Position numbers and translations under genes: made by a program. The notes beneath the pieces are model-generated. The model made no database searches and was not told where the DNA came from. It saw only the letters and a program-made list of their open reading frames with translations. From Thermoplasmata archaeon (GTDB lineage Archaea; Thermoplasmatota; Thermoplasmata; Lutacidiplasmatales; UBA184), in the NCBI GenBank assembly GCA_030044105.1, contig JASHWL010000013.1, positions 1 through 6,105 of the forward strand: a stretch of 6,105 nucleotides of DNA, read 5' to 3'. Positions 1 to 6,105 of this stretch are shown piece by piece. Position 1 is the stretch's first letter. Each line of letters begins with the position of its first letter.

Positions 1-35
1 GGAGGACGCCCCGCGCCGCCGGAGCGCGCGAGCGC

Positions 36-43
36 AGGTTTTT
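36..43 (+). promoter_or_regulatory. Weak candidate promoter element (T run) upstream of the first TPR gene
   Basis: AGGTTTTT lies about 30 bases before the ATG at 71, in the position of an archaeal TATA box. A second relatively AT-rich patch (GAACTAGAAC, 53-62) lies about 12 bases before the ATG, where the melted proximal element would be. The element is a poor TATA match. The T run could instead be the transcription stop of an upstream gene, which in archaea is often a U tract. Confidence 0.25.
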
Positions 44-70
44 CCCGTCCCCCGAACTAGAACGGTCGGG

Positions 71-1648
71 ATGCCCGAGCCGGTCGCCGCGGAGGTGCCC
101 GAGGGACGCGACCGGGCCCGGCTCGAGCGACTGACCGCGGAGCAACACCGCATCCTGGCGTACGCGAGCGCGATCGGCTCCGAGTTCGACTTCCCCCTTC
201 TGGTGGCGGCGATGGGCGGGGAGGAGGAGGCGCTCGCCGAGCAGCTGGAGTCGCTCGTGCACGCCGGGATCCTGACCGAGCGCGCCGGAGGCGACCGGTT
301 CGCCTTCGCCGAGGAGGCGTTCCGGGCGCGGGTCTATCGCTCGTTGACCGAGAGCCGGCTCCGGGTGCTGCACCGGAAGATCGCGGAAGCGATGGAGGCC
401 GCCTCTCCCGACCCCCCGCTCGAGATCGTCGCGGAGCTCGGGCGGCACTTCTTCCTGGGGAAGGTCGGCGAGAAGTCGCGCGCGTACAACCGCCGGGCGT
501 CGGACGCCGCGCGCGCGGCCGACGATCCCGAGGCGGCCGCCCACTACCTCGAACGGGTCGAGGTCGACCTCGCGGGGCTCCCCGGGGACCGGCGCCACGA
601 TCTCGCGGAGGTCGACACGGCGCTCGGGGAGCTGTACTACTCGATCGGCAACTTCGCCGCGGCGGACCGCCACTTCACGAGCGCCCTCGACCGGCTCGGC
701 TCCGAGGAGCCCCGCATCCGCGCCGCGGTGCTGCTCGCCCGCGCCGAGATCGCCCGGGAGAACCTCGACGACGAAGCGGCGGCCCGCCAGGCGCACGAGG
801 CCCAGGCGCTGTTCGAGCAGGTGGGAGACCGGCTCGGCCGGGCCCAGACGTTCCGCCTGCTCGGCCGCCTGGCGTTCCAGAAGGGCGCCTACCGCGACGC
901 GCTGGACGAGAACATGGAGGCCCTCGACGCGCTCGGCGGCTCGATGGACGCCCGGCTCCTCGGCCGGCTCGCGATCGACATCGGCAACTCGTTCGCGCTG
1001 CTCGGCCCGGACGTCCGCGACGAGGCGGTCGGCTGGTACGAGCGCGCGATCCGTCGCCTCACGGAGGTCGGCGACTGGGTCGAGCTCTCGCGCGCCTACC
1101 ACAACCTCGGCGTCCTGATCGGCGAGACCCGCCCGCAGGACGGGCTCGACCAGCTGGAGCGCGCCCGCGACCTCGGCGAGCGCGCGCACGACAGCCGGTC
1201 GACCGGCCGCGCGCTCCTCTCGGGCGTGGAGCTCCGTCTCGCGCTCGGTCAGCTCGAGGAAGCGAACCGCGACAACGAGCAGGCCGGCCGCCTCCTGGAG
1301 CGACTGAACGACGAGCTGGGCCTCGAGCAGGTCGAGGCCAACCGGGGGCTCATCGCGGAGAAGCAGGGCCAGTGGGAGGATGCCGAGCGCGCGTACGCCC
1401 GCGCCGTCGCCATCTGCCGGCGGTTCCGCCTCCCGGCCGACGAGGCCGAGGTCCACTTCTATCTCGCGCGCCTCCGCTTCAAGACCCGCGACCTCGCCGG
1501 GGCCCGCGCCGAGGTCGAGGCGGCCGATCGTCTGGGCGTCACCGAACTGCGGCCGACGCTGGCGCCCCGGTTCGCGGAGCTCCGCGAGCAGATCGCGCGG
1601 GCCGTCGAGCCGACGGGCGGGGACCCGGACGGACGGCTCGTGCCGTGA
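71..1648 (+). CDS. Winged-helix/TPR-repeat protein, NTPase-less paralogue of the downstream STAND NTPase
   Basis: The 525-residue product has no P-loop. Residues about 15-110 resemble the winged-helix-like region that follows the ATPase in AAA_16/MalT-type STAND proteins: RLERLT near residue 17, YASAIGSEF ending at 39, FAFAEEAFRARVYRSL near 77-92 and LHRKIAEAME at 100-109. HFFLGK (126-131) then leads into about eight helical TPR-type repeats that run to about residue 510, such as ELYYSIGNFAAADRHF and AEKQGQWEDAERAYARAV. It aligns collinearly with the C-terminal 500 residues of the next protein through to the end, so the two look like old paralogues. TPR arrays usually bind proteins or peptides; a role as signalling scaffold or adaptor is inferred. 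No signal peptide or membrane segment is seen, so it is probably cytosolic. The ATG at 71 is chosen because it falls just before the VPEG-type linker, but the frame stays open to the window edge, so a longer N-terminus is possible. Confidence 0.8.
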   Translation: MPEPVAAEVPEGRDRARLERLTAEQHRILAYASAIGSEFDFPLLVAAMGGEEEALAEQLESLVHAGILTERAGGDRFAFAEEAFRARVYRSLTESRLRVLHRKIAEAMEAASPDPPLEIVAELGRHFFLGKVGEKSRAYNRRASDAARAADDPEAAAHYLERVEVDLAGLPGDRRHDLAEVDTALGELYYSIGNFAAADRHFTSALDRLGSEEPRIRAAVLLARAEIARENLDDEAAARQAHEAQALFEQVGDRLGRAQTFRLLGRLAFQKGAYRDALDENMEALDALGGSMDARLLGRLAIDIGNSFALLGPDVRDEAVGWYERAIRRLTEVGDWVELSRAYHNLGVLIGETRPQDGLDQLERARDLGERAHDSRSTGRALLSGVELRLALGQLEEANRDNEQAGRLLERLNDELGLEQVEANRGLIAEKQGQWEDAERAYARAVAICRRFRLPADEAEVHFYLARLRFKTRDLAGARAEVEAADRLGVTELRPTLAPRFAELREQIARAVEPTGGDPDGRLVP

Positions 1649-1660
1649 ACGGGGATTGGA

Positions 1661-1668
1661 TTATCTAT
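1661..1668 (+). promoter_or_regulatory. Candidate archaeal TATA box of the STAND NTPase gene
   Basis: TTATCTAT is centred 27 bases before the ATG at 1692, and the ATG itself is the expected transcription start of a leaderless mRNA. GGGGATTGGA just upstream is a possible but weak BRE. A second AT-rich patch, TAAAAAT (1680-1686), sits at about -9, where the proximal melted element lies. The bases directly before the ATG (CCCCC) cannot serve as a Shine-Dalgarno sequence. The 43-base gap is clearly more AT-rich than its surroundings, which supports a regulatory role. In a bacterium the same bases could be read as a -10 box. Confidence 0.6.
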
Positions 1669-1691
1669 CCCGGGCACCGTAAAAATCCCCC

Positions 1692-4118
1692 ATGCCGGCG
1701 GCGGATGCGGCCCGGGGCCTCGCGCTCCCGCCCATCTTCGGCCGCTCCAACGTGCTCGCCGAGATCGAGCGCGCCCTCGAGGGCGCCGGGGCCCGGTCCG
1801 GCGAGCTCCTGCTGATCTCGGGCGAGGAGGGCGCCGGGAAGAGCCTGTTCGCGCGCGCGGCGGCCGCCCGCGCCCGCGAGCGCGGGTACCGGGTCGTGGC
1901 GGGGCGCGCCCTCCCCCAGGAGATCCCCCAGCCGTTCTCGCTGCTCCGCGACCTCCTGCGACCGCTGGGCGGCGTGCCGGCGGCGGACCGGGAGGCGCCC
2001 GCCGACGACGACCCGGTCCTTCCGTCGTTCCTGGCCCCGTACGGGCCCGAGAGCGCGGCAGGGGTCACGGGGGCCCCGGACACGTCGCCCCCGCCCGCGG
2101 CCGGCCTCGAGGCGGTGCTCGCGCCGCTCGACTCCCCCGGCGACTGGATCGGGACGACGCGGACCGAGCTGTACGCGCGGGTGAGCCAGTTCCTCGCCGA
2201 CCTGGCGCAGGACCAGCCGCTCACCCTCGTGATCGACGACCTGCACCTCGCGGACCCCGCGACGCTCGAGTTCCTGGGCCGTCTCGCGCCCCTCGTGGCC
2301 GACAAGCGGATCGCGCTGGTCGCGACGGTCGCGCTCGCGAACCGCATCCCGCCGGCGGCCCGCGAGCCGCTCGAGTCGATCGCCCGGTCGACGACCGCCC
2401 GGACGGTCGCGATCGGACCGCTGGCGGTCGGCGAGGTCGGCGAGTTCGCCCGCTGGCTGCGGCGGGGGCTCGCGCCGGACCCGGCGGACGTGCTGCGCTG
2501 GCAGACCCAGACCGAAGGGAACCCGCTCTTCGTCGAGCAGCTCGTGCGGGCCGCCTCCGCCTACGGCGTGCGCGGCCCGGCCGGCCCGGGCGATCCCGCG
2601 GTGGACCTCAACGCGATCCTCCTCGCGCGCGTGGGGACGCTGGGGGACTTGGAGCGACGCACCCTGACCTACGCGAGCCTGCTCGGGCGGGAGTTCGCGC
2701 TCGGCACGCTGCTCGCGATCAGCGAGCTCGGGGAGGAGCAGCTCACCGAGGTCGTCGACCGGCTCGTGCGCGAGGGGCTCCTGCGGGAGCGGGACGGGGA
2801 GGTCCTCGAGTTCACGACCGAGGGGCTCCGCGCCTCCGTCTATTCCGGGCTCACGCAGACGCGCCGCCGGCTGCTGCATCGTCGCGTCGCCCGCACGCTC
2901 GAGGCGAAGCGCCTCGGCGGCGAGTTCGAGCTCGCCCGGCACTACTACCTCGGGCGCGACGACGGGAAGGCCGAGGAGTACAACGAGCGGGCCGCGCGCA
3001 CCGCGATGCGGACGTTCGCCTTCGAGAACGCCGTGCCCCACCTGGAGCGGGCGCTCGAGGCCGAGCGGCGCCGACCGGACCGGGAGCTCCGGCGCGAGAT
3101 CCGGCTCCTGACGGAGCTCGGCCGCGCGCTCGACGAGCTCGGGGACCTCCACCGCTCCGAGGCCGTGCTGTCGGAGGCGGTCGCCCTCGCGCGCCGCTCG
3201 ATCGACCTCGACGCCGAGCTCGGCCGGGTGCTGCTCGCGCTGGCGCAGACCCGCCAGGACCAGAGCGAGTTCGCCTCGGCCGAGGCCCTCGCCCGGGAGG
3301 CGTACGGGCGGCTCGAGGCCCGCGGTTCGCCGCGGGAGGTCATGACCGCCCACCGGGTGCTCGGGATCGCGTACTGGCGGCTCGGCCGCCTGCCCGACGC
3401 GGAGCACCACCTTCGGCTCGCCCTCGACATCGCCGAGCGGGAGGGGAGCCCGGTCGAGCGCGGGCACGCGCTCATCGACGTCGCGAACGCGATGATCATC
3501 GGCGGTCCGCCGCGCTTCGAGGATGCGCTGGCGCTCTACGGGCAGGCGGCCGAGCTGTTCGCGACCGCCCAGGACGAGACCGCCCGGGCCCGGGTGCTCA
3601 TGAACCGGGCGGTCCTGCTCTACTCGACCGGCCGGAACGAGGAGGCGCTCGCGGGCATCCGGGGCGCCATCGAGGCGGCGGAGCGCTCGAAGTCGCCGAT
3701 CTGGATCGGGTACTGCTACCTCAACTTCGGGCAGATGCTCGCCGAGACCGGGGCGACCGACCGCGCCGGACCGGCGCTGGATCGCGCGGCCGCGGCCCTG
3801 CTGCCGCTCGGCGATCGACTCGCGCCGGAGCAGCTCGCGCTGTCGCGGGGGCTGCTCGCCCAGGCGCGCGGCGAGTTCGACGCGGCCGAGGCGCACCTCG
3901 TGGAGGCCCTGCGGCTCGCCGAGGAGCTCCACGCCGAACCGGACGTCTGCGAGATGCACTACCGCCTCGCGGAGCTCGCGCACGCCCGCGGGGACGACGC
4001 CACGGCCCGCCGACGGCTCGCGACCGCCCGGACGACCGGCATCGACCGCCACCGGACCGATCTCGCCTCGCGCGTCGCGAACCTGGACCACGCGCTCGGC
4101 CCGGTCCCCACCGCTTAA
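1692..4118 (+). CDS. STAND-type P-loop NTPase (AAA_16-like) with winged-helix-like region and TPR repeats
   Basis: The 808-residue product begins with a short lead and FGR (16-18), the usual entry to AAA_16/NACHT-like ATPase domains. Walker A is GEEGAGKS (44-51). Walker B is LVIDDLHLAD (179-188), and the GNPLFVEQL motif (276-284) closes the NTPase domain. A winged-helix-like region follows (about 310-405; RLLHRRVARTLEA near its end), then HYYLG and about nine TPR repeats to the C-terminus. STAND proteins of this layout, such as MalT, switch between a closed ADP state and an assembled ATP state, with the repeats acting as sensor. This one has no recognisable HTH, kinase, nuclease or protease effector, so its output is unknown. 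Residues about 95-150, between the Walker motifs, are a Pro/Asp/Gly-rich insertion of low complexity. The usual ATYR-type sensor is replaced by ATVALANR (211-218). The start has a leaderless-type promoter 27 bases upstream. Domain assignment is firm; the biological role is not known. Confidence 0.88.
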   Translation: MPAADAARGLALPPIFGRSNVLAEIERALEGAGARSGELLLISGEEGAGKSLFARAAAARARERGYRVVAGRALPQEIPQPFSLLRDLLRPLGGVPAADREAPADDDPVLPSFLAPYGPESAAGVTGAPDTSPPPAAGLEAVLAPLDSPGDWIGTTRTELYARVSQFLADLAQDQPLTLVIDDLHLADPATLEFLGRLAPLVADKRIALVATVALANRIPPAAREPLESIARSTTARTVAIGPLAVGEVGEFARWLRRGLAPDPADVLRWQTQTEGNPLFVEQLVRAASAYGVRGPAGPGDPAVDLNAILLARVGTLGDLERRTLTYASLLGREFALGTLLAISELGEEQLTEVVDRLVREGLLRERDGEVLEFTTEGLRASVYSGLTQTRRRLLHRRVARTLEAKRLGGEFELARHYYLGRDDGKAEEYNERAARTAMRTFAFENAVPHLERALEAERRRPDRELRREIRLLTELGRALDELGDLHRSEAVLSEAVALARRSIDLDAELGRVLLALAQTRQDQSEFASAEALAREAYGRLEARGSPREVMTAHRVLGIAYWRLGRLPDAEHHLRLALDIAEREGSPVERGHALIDVANAMIIGGPPRFEDALALYGQAAELFATAQDETARARVLMNRAVLLYSTGRNEEALAGIRGAIEAAERSKSPIWIGYCYLNFGQMLAETGATDRAGPALDRAAAALLPLGDRLAPEQLALSRGLLAQARGEFDAAEAHLVEALRLAEELHAEPDVCEMHYRLAELAHARGDDATARRRLATARTTGIDRHRTDLASRVANLDHALGPVPTA

Positions 4119-4119
4119 G
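4114..4119 (+). promoter_or_regulatory. CTTAAG promoter-like element of the methyltransferase gene, overlapping the upstream stop codon
   Basis: The palindrome CTTAAG is centred about 27 bases before the ATG at 4144, the spacing of a TATA box for a leaderless archaeal transcript. Its central TAA (4116-4118) is the stop codon of the NTPase gene. The 25-base gap after it is almost entirely G+C and has no Shine-Dalgarno sequence before the ATG. CTTAAG-like TATA boxes are typical of GC-rich archaea. The same six bases recur at the end of the methyltransferase gene. Confidence 0.55.
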
Positions 4120-4143
4120 TCGCGCCCGCCCGTCGGCGCGCGG

Positions 4144-4938
4144 ATGGACGGAGGCGCCGCGCCCGCCGCCCCGGTCGCGGACGGCTCGCCGAGCCCCCGG
4201 CCCGGCGACCCGCGCTTCGAGCGCGAGGTCCGCGCGATGTTCACGCACATCGCGCACCGCTACGAGTGGTTCGACCACGTCGCGTCGCTCGGGAACGACC
4301 TCGTCTGGCGGCCGCGGGCGGTCTGGGAGCTCGAGCGGTTCCGCCGGGGCGTTCCCCCGCGGCGGGTCCTCGACGTCGGGTGCGGCACGGGCGAGCTGAC
4401 GCGGCGGCTCGCGCACCGGTTCCCCGGCGCCGAGGTGGTCGGCCTCGACTTCACGGCGGCGATGCTCCGCGAGGCGGTCCGCCGGAGCCGCCGGGACGGG
4501 CGGACCGGGGTCGGCTACGGGCGGGGCACGACCGTGCGGTTGCCGTTCGCCGACGGGAGCTTCGACCTGGTGAGCAACGCGTTCCTGATCCGGAACCTCG
4601 TCGATCTCGACCTCGCCTTCGCCGAGATGCGGCGGGTGCTGCGGCCGGGGGGCACGCTGCTGATCCTCGAGATCACCGAGCCGGCCTCGGCGACGTTCGG
4701 TCGGCTCTTCCATGCCTACTTCGACCACGTCGTCCCGTGGCTGGGCGCGGCCGTCGACAGCGCGGGGCCGTACCGCTACCTGCCGGCCTCGCTCCGCCGG
4801 CTGCCGCCGCGGGCGGCACTGGTGGGCCGCCTGCGTGCCGCCGGCTTCCCGCGGGTCGAGGCCCACCTGCAGTCCGGGGGGATCGTGACCGCGTTCCTCG
4901 CCGAGGCGGGGGCCCGGGCCGGGGAGGAAAGCGCTTAA
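4144..4938 (+). CDS. ubiE: UbiE/MenG/COQ5-family SAM-dependent methyltransferase, probable demethylmenaquinone methyltransferase
   Basis: The 264-residue product carries the family signatures in order: MFTHIAHRYEWFD (32-44) as the N-terminal helix, LDVGCGTG (76-83) as the SAM-binding glycine loop, GLD with D102 as the likely ribose-binding acid, LPFADGSFDLV (133-143), the family-typical AFLIRN (146-151), RVLRPGG (164-170), and late RYLPASLRRLPP and GGIVTAF motifs. Family members methylate the ring of demethylmenaquinone or a ubiquinone precursor in the last steps of quinone synthesis; menaquinone is the likelier substrate in an archaeon. Oddities are a 31-residue Ala/Pro-rich extension before the conserved core and the absence of the usual Asp-Ala just before LPF (here GTTVR). 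The ATG at 4144 fits the CTTAAG spacing; the ATG at 4237 would also retain the core. No other quinone gene is in the window. Other UbiE-like methyltransferases act on different substrates, so the family is surer than the substrate. Confidence 0.82.
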   Translation: MDGGAAPAAPVADGSPSPRPGDPRFEREVRAMFTHIAHRYEWFDHVASLGNDLVWRPRAVWELERFRRGVPPRRVLDVGCGTGELTRRLAHRFPGAEVVGLDFTAAMLREAVRRSRRDGRTGVGYGRGTTVRLPFADGSFDLVSNAFLIRNLVDLDLAFAEMRRVLRPGGTLLILEITEPASATFGRLFHAYFDHVVPWLGAAVDSAGPYRYLPASLRRLPPRAALVGRLRAAGFPRVEAHLQSGGIVTAFLAEAGARAGEESA

Positions 4939-4939
4939 G
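4934..4939 (+). promoter_or_regulatory. CTTAAG promoter-like element before the aminotransferase gene, overlapping the upstream stop codon
   Basis: A second CTTAAG has its TAA (4936-4938) serving as the stop codon of the methyltransferase gene. It is preceded by the purine-rich GGGGAGGAAAGCG (4921-4933), which resembles a BRE. It is centred about 37 bases before the GTG start at 4974, so transcription from it would give a leader of roughly 10 bases, unlike the leaderless genes upstream. GGGGGT (4963-4968) in that leader could act as a weak ribosome binding site. Confidence 0.45.
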
Positions 4940-4973
4940 CCCGGGTCGCCCGGCCCGCGGACGGGGGTCGTTC

Positions 4974-6089
4974 GTGCCGTTCGACGCGTTCCGCTACGCC
5001 CACGCGCACCGGCGCGAGGTCGTGTGGATGAGCCAGAACACGAACCACCTCGTGCCGCCCGAGGTCGTCCGGGGCGCGCTGGAGGAGGCGATCCGGGAGC
5101 GCCGGTACGAGGGCTACCCCTACGCGCCGGGCGAGCCGGAGCTGCTCGACCTCGCGAGCCGGGACCTCGGCCTGCCGGCCGAGAACGCGTTCCTGACCGG
5201 GGGCGGCACCGAGTCGCTGTACATGATCGCGCGCGCGCTGCTCGGGCCGGGCGACGAGGTCGTCGCCTCCGACCCGAGCTACCTCATCATCCACCGCTTC
5301 GTCGAGCTCTCGGGCGCGCGGACCGTCAACCTCCCGATCTACGCGCCGCCGTACCGCCTGACCGCCGATCGGGTCCAGGACGCGATCGGGCCGAAGACCC
5401 GGATGCTGCTGCTGATCGATCCGTTGAACCCGCTCGGGTCCGGCTACCCGCGGGAGGAGGTCCGCGCGATCGCCGAGATCGCCCACGACCGCAAGCTGCT
5501 GGTGCTGAACGACGTCACGTACCGGGACTTCGCGGACGCGCCGGCGCTCGCGGCCGAGTTCGCGCCCGAGGAGACCGTGACCGTCTGGTCGGTCTCGAAG
5601 AACTGCGGCCTCGCCGGCCTGCGCGTCGGCGGCTTCCTCGCGCCGCCCGAGCTCCGGGCGCGCATCGCGCGGTACAACACCAACGACCTCGGCATCAACA
5701 TCCTCGCCCAGGTGGCGGCGATCGCGGGGCTCCGGACGAAGTCGCAGTGGATCGGGGCGGTCCGCCGCCAGACCCGCGAGAACCTCGCGCGGATCCGCGA
5801 GGTGGTCGATGGGGTCGCGGGGACCTCGCTGCCGGTCTTCCCGTCGCAGGCGAACATGTCCGTGATCGACGTCGCGGCGACGGGGCTCGCCCCCGAGGCG
5901 ATCCAGCAGGAGATGCTCGAGCGGTACGGGGTGTTCGTGCGCGCCGGCAACTACCTCTCGCCGACCTTCGGGAGCCGGTTCGTGCGGGTCTCCTTCTCGA
6001 ACCCGCCGGCCGACATCGACCGCTTCGCGGCCGCGTTCCCCCGGGCGGTGGCCGACCTGCGGGCCCGCGCCCCGGCGCCGCGCGCCTAG
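4974..6089 (+). CDS. PLP-dependent class I/II aminotransferase (HisC/aspartate aminotransferase-like)
   Basis: The 371-residue product is full length for fold-type I aminotransferases. Visible landmarks are GGGTESL (76-82), which binds the cofactor phosphate; PSY with Y103, which stacks on the PLP ring; NPLG with N152; DVTY with D180 facing the pyridine nitrogen and Y183; SVSK with K209 as the Schiff-base lysine, followed by LAGLRVGG; and RFVRVSFS, whose R338 should bind the substrate carboxylate. Such enzymes move an amino group between an amino acid and a 2-oxo acid in the cytosol; the substrate cannot be read from the sequence, and histidinol phosphate, aspartate or aromatic amino acids are all possible. 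The usual NPTG is NPLG and the usual Glu after D180 is Val. GTG at 4974 is the only start codon between the previous stop and the conserved N-terminus; ATG at 5028 would cut into NTNH and the preceding helix. The frame is open far upstream, but that part is a shadow of the methyltransferase gene. Confidence 0.88.
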   Translation: MPFDAFRYAHAHRREVVWMSQNTNHLVPPEVVRGALEEAIRERRYEGYPYAPGEPELLDLASRDLGLPAENAFLTGGGTESLYMIARALLGPGDEVVASDPSYLIIHRFVELSGARTVNLPIYAPPYRLTADRVQDAIGPKTRMLLLIDPLNPLGSGYPREEVRAIAEIAHDRKLLVLNDVTYRDFADAPALAAEFAPEETVTVWSVSKNCGLAGLRVGGFLAPPELRARIARYNTNDLGINILAQVAAIAGLRTKSQWIGAVRRQTRENLARIREVVDGVAGTSLPVFPSQANMSVIDVAATGLAPEAIQQEMLERYGVFVRAGNYLSPTFGSRFVRVSFSNPPADIDRFAAAFPRAVADLRARAPAPRA

Positions 6090-6105
6090 CGCCGCCGGCG
6101 CACGC

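Noticed and set aside
1372..1815. Overlapping + strand frames across the junction of the two TPR genes.
   Set aside because: The products are Arg/Pro/Ser-rich shadows, and the frames of the TPR genes explain the region.
71..4118. Possible LuxR-type DNA-binding domain in the two TPR proteins, by analogy with MalT.
   Set aside because: Both C-termini end in TPR-like helices and no helix-turn-helix signature is visible, so they are not called transcription activators.
1665..4250. An 861-codon open frame on the - strand, opposite the NTPase gene.
   Set aside because: It mirrors the codon structure of a very GC-rich gene on the other strand. Its product is an Arg/Glu/Gly/Pro-rich string without domains, while the + strand frame has clear NTPase and TPR motifs.
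4941..4953. CCGGG-TCG-CCCGG inverted repeat as a terminator after the methyltransferase gene.
   Set aside because: A 5-base G+C stem is expected by chance here and no T run follows; archaeal termination depends mainly on U tracts.
4266..4973. An upstream in-frame extension of the aminotransferase that would overlap the methyltransferase gene.
   Set aside because: It translates to Arg/Ala/Gly/Pro-rich sequence with no domain, and aminotransferase homology begins only after the GTG at 4974.
3721..5950. Further long - strand frames at 3721-4866, 4935-5486 and 5444-5950.
   Set aside because: All lie opposite well-supported genes, have biased low-complexity composition and show no recognisable motif.
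6089..6101. GCGCC-GCC-GGCGC inverted repeat at the stop codon of the aminotransferase gene.
   Set aside because: The stem is short, there is no T run before the window ends, and such repeats are common by chance in this composition.
1..6105. CRISPR arrays, insertion sequences, tRNA or rRNA genes.
   Set aside because: No regularly spaced repeats, transposase motifs, terminal inverted repeats or conserved RNA sequences were seen; nearly all bases are taken up by the four genes.

Overview
The window is about 6.1 kb of very GC-rich DNA (well over 70% G+C by eye). It is densely packed with four genes, all on the + strand and separated by gaps of only 25 to 43 bases. Three of the four starts have no convincing Shine-Dalgarno sequence. 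Two of these, the NTPase gene and the methyltransferase gene, have a rare AT-rich element centred about 27 bases before the start codon (TTATCTAT and CTTAAG). That is the layout of leaderless archaeal promoters. Together with a UbiE/MenG-type quinone methyltransferase, this suggests a high-GC archaeon, perhaps a Thermoplasmatota-like lineage. The domain-level call is moderate and the phylum-level call is a guess; a high-GC bacterium that uses leaderless mRNAs is not excluded.

Layout. Bases 1-70 are a short upstream stretch with a weak promoter-like T run. Bases 71-1648 encode a 525-residue protein with a winged-helix-like region followed by about eight TPR repeats. Bases 1692-4118 encode an 808-residue STAND-type P-loop NTPase (AAA_16-like), with Walker A and B motifs, a GNPLF motif, the same winged-helix-like region and about nine TPRs. 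The two proteins look like collinear paralogues: the first resembles the second with the whole NTPase domain removed. Bases 4144-4938 encode a class I SAM-dependent methyltransferase of the UbiE/MenG/COQ5 family, which probably methylates a demethylmenaquinone-like quinone. Bases 4974-6089 encode a fold-type I PLP-dependent aminotransferase (class I/II, HisC/aspartate aminotransferase-like) that appears to start at GTG.

How the genes relate. The two TPR proteins probably act in signalling or regulation through protein contacts. The NTPase one may be a nucleotide switch and the other an NTPase-less partner, competitor or decoy; this is inference. The last two genes look like ordinary metabolism (quinone and amino acid). 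Each follows its neighbour closely and could be transcribed by read-through, but each also has a CTTAAG element overlapping the stop codon of the gene before it, so the genes may be separate short transcripts. No RNA gene, CRISPR array, mobile element or long non-coding stretch was seen. The most notable points are the NTPase-less paralogue pair, the two stop codons buried in promoter-like CTTAAG palindromes, and unusual residues in the methyltransferase and aminotransferase active-site motifs.
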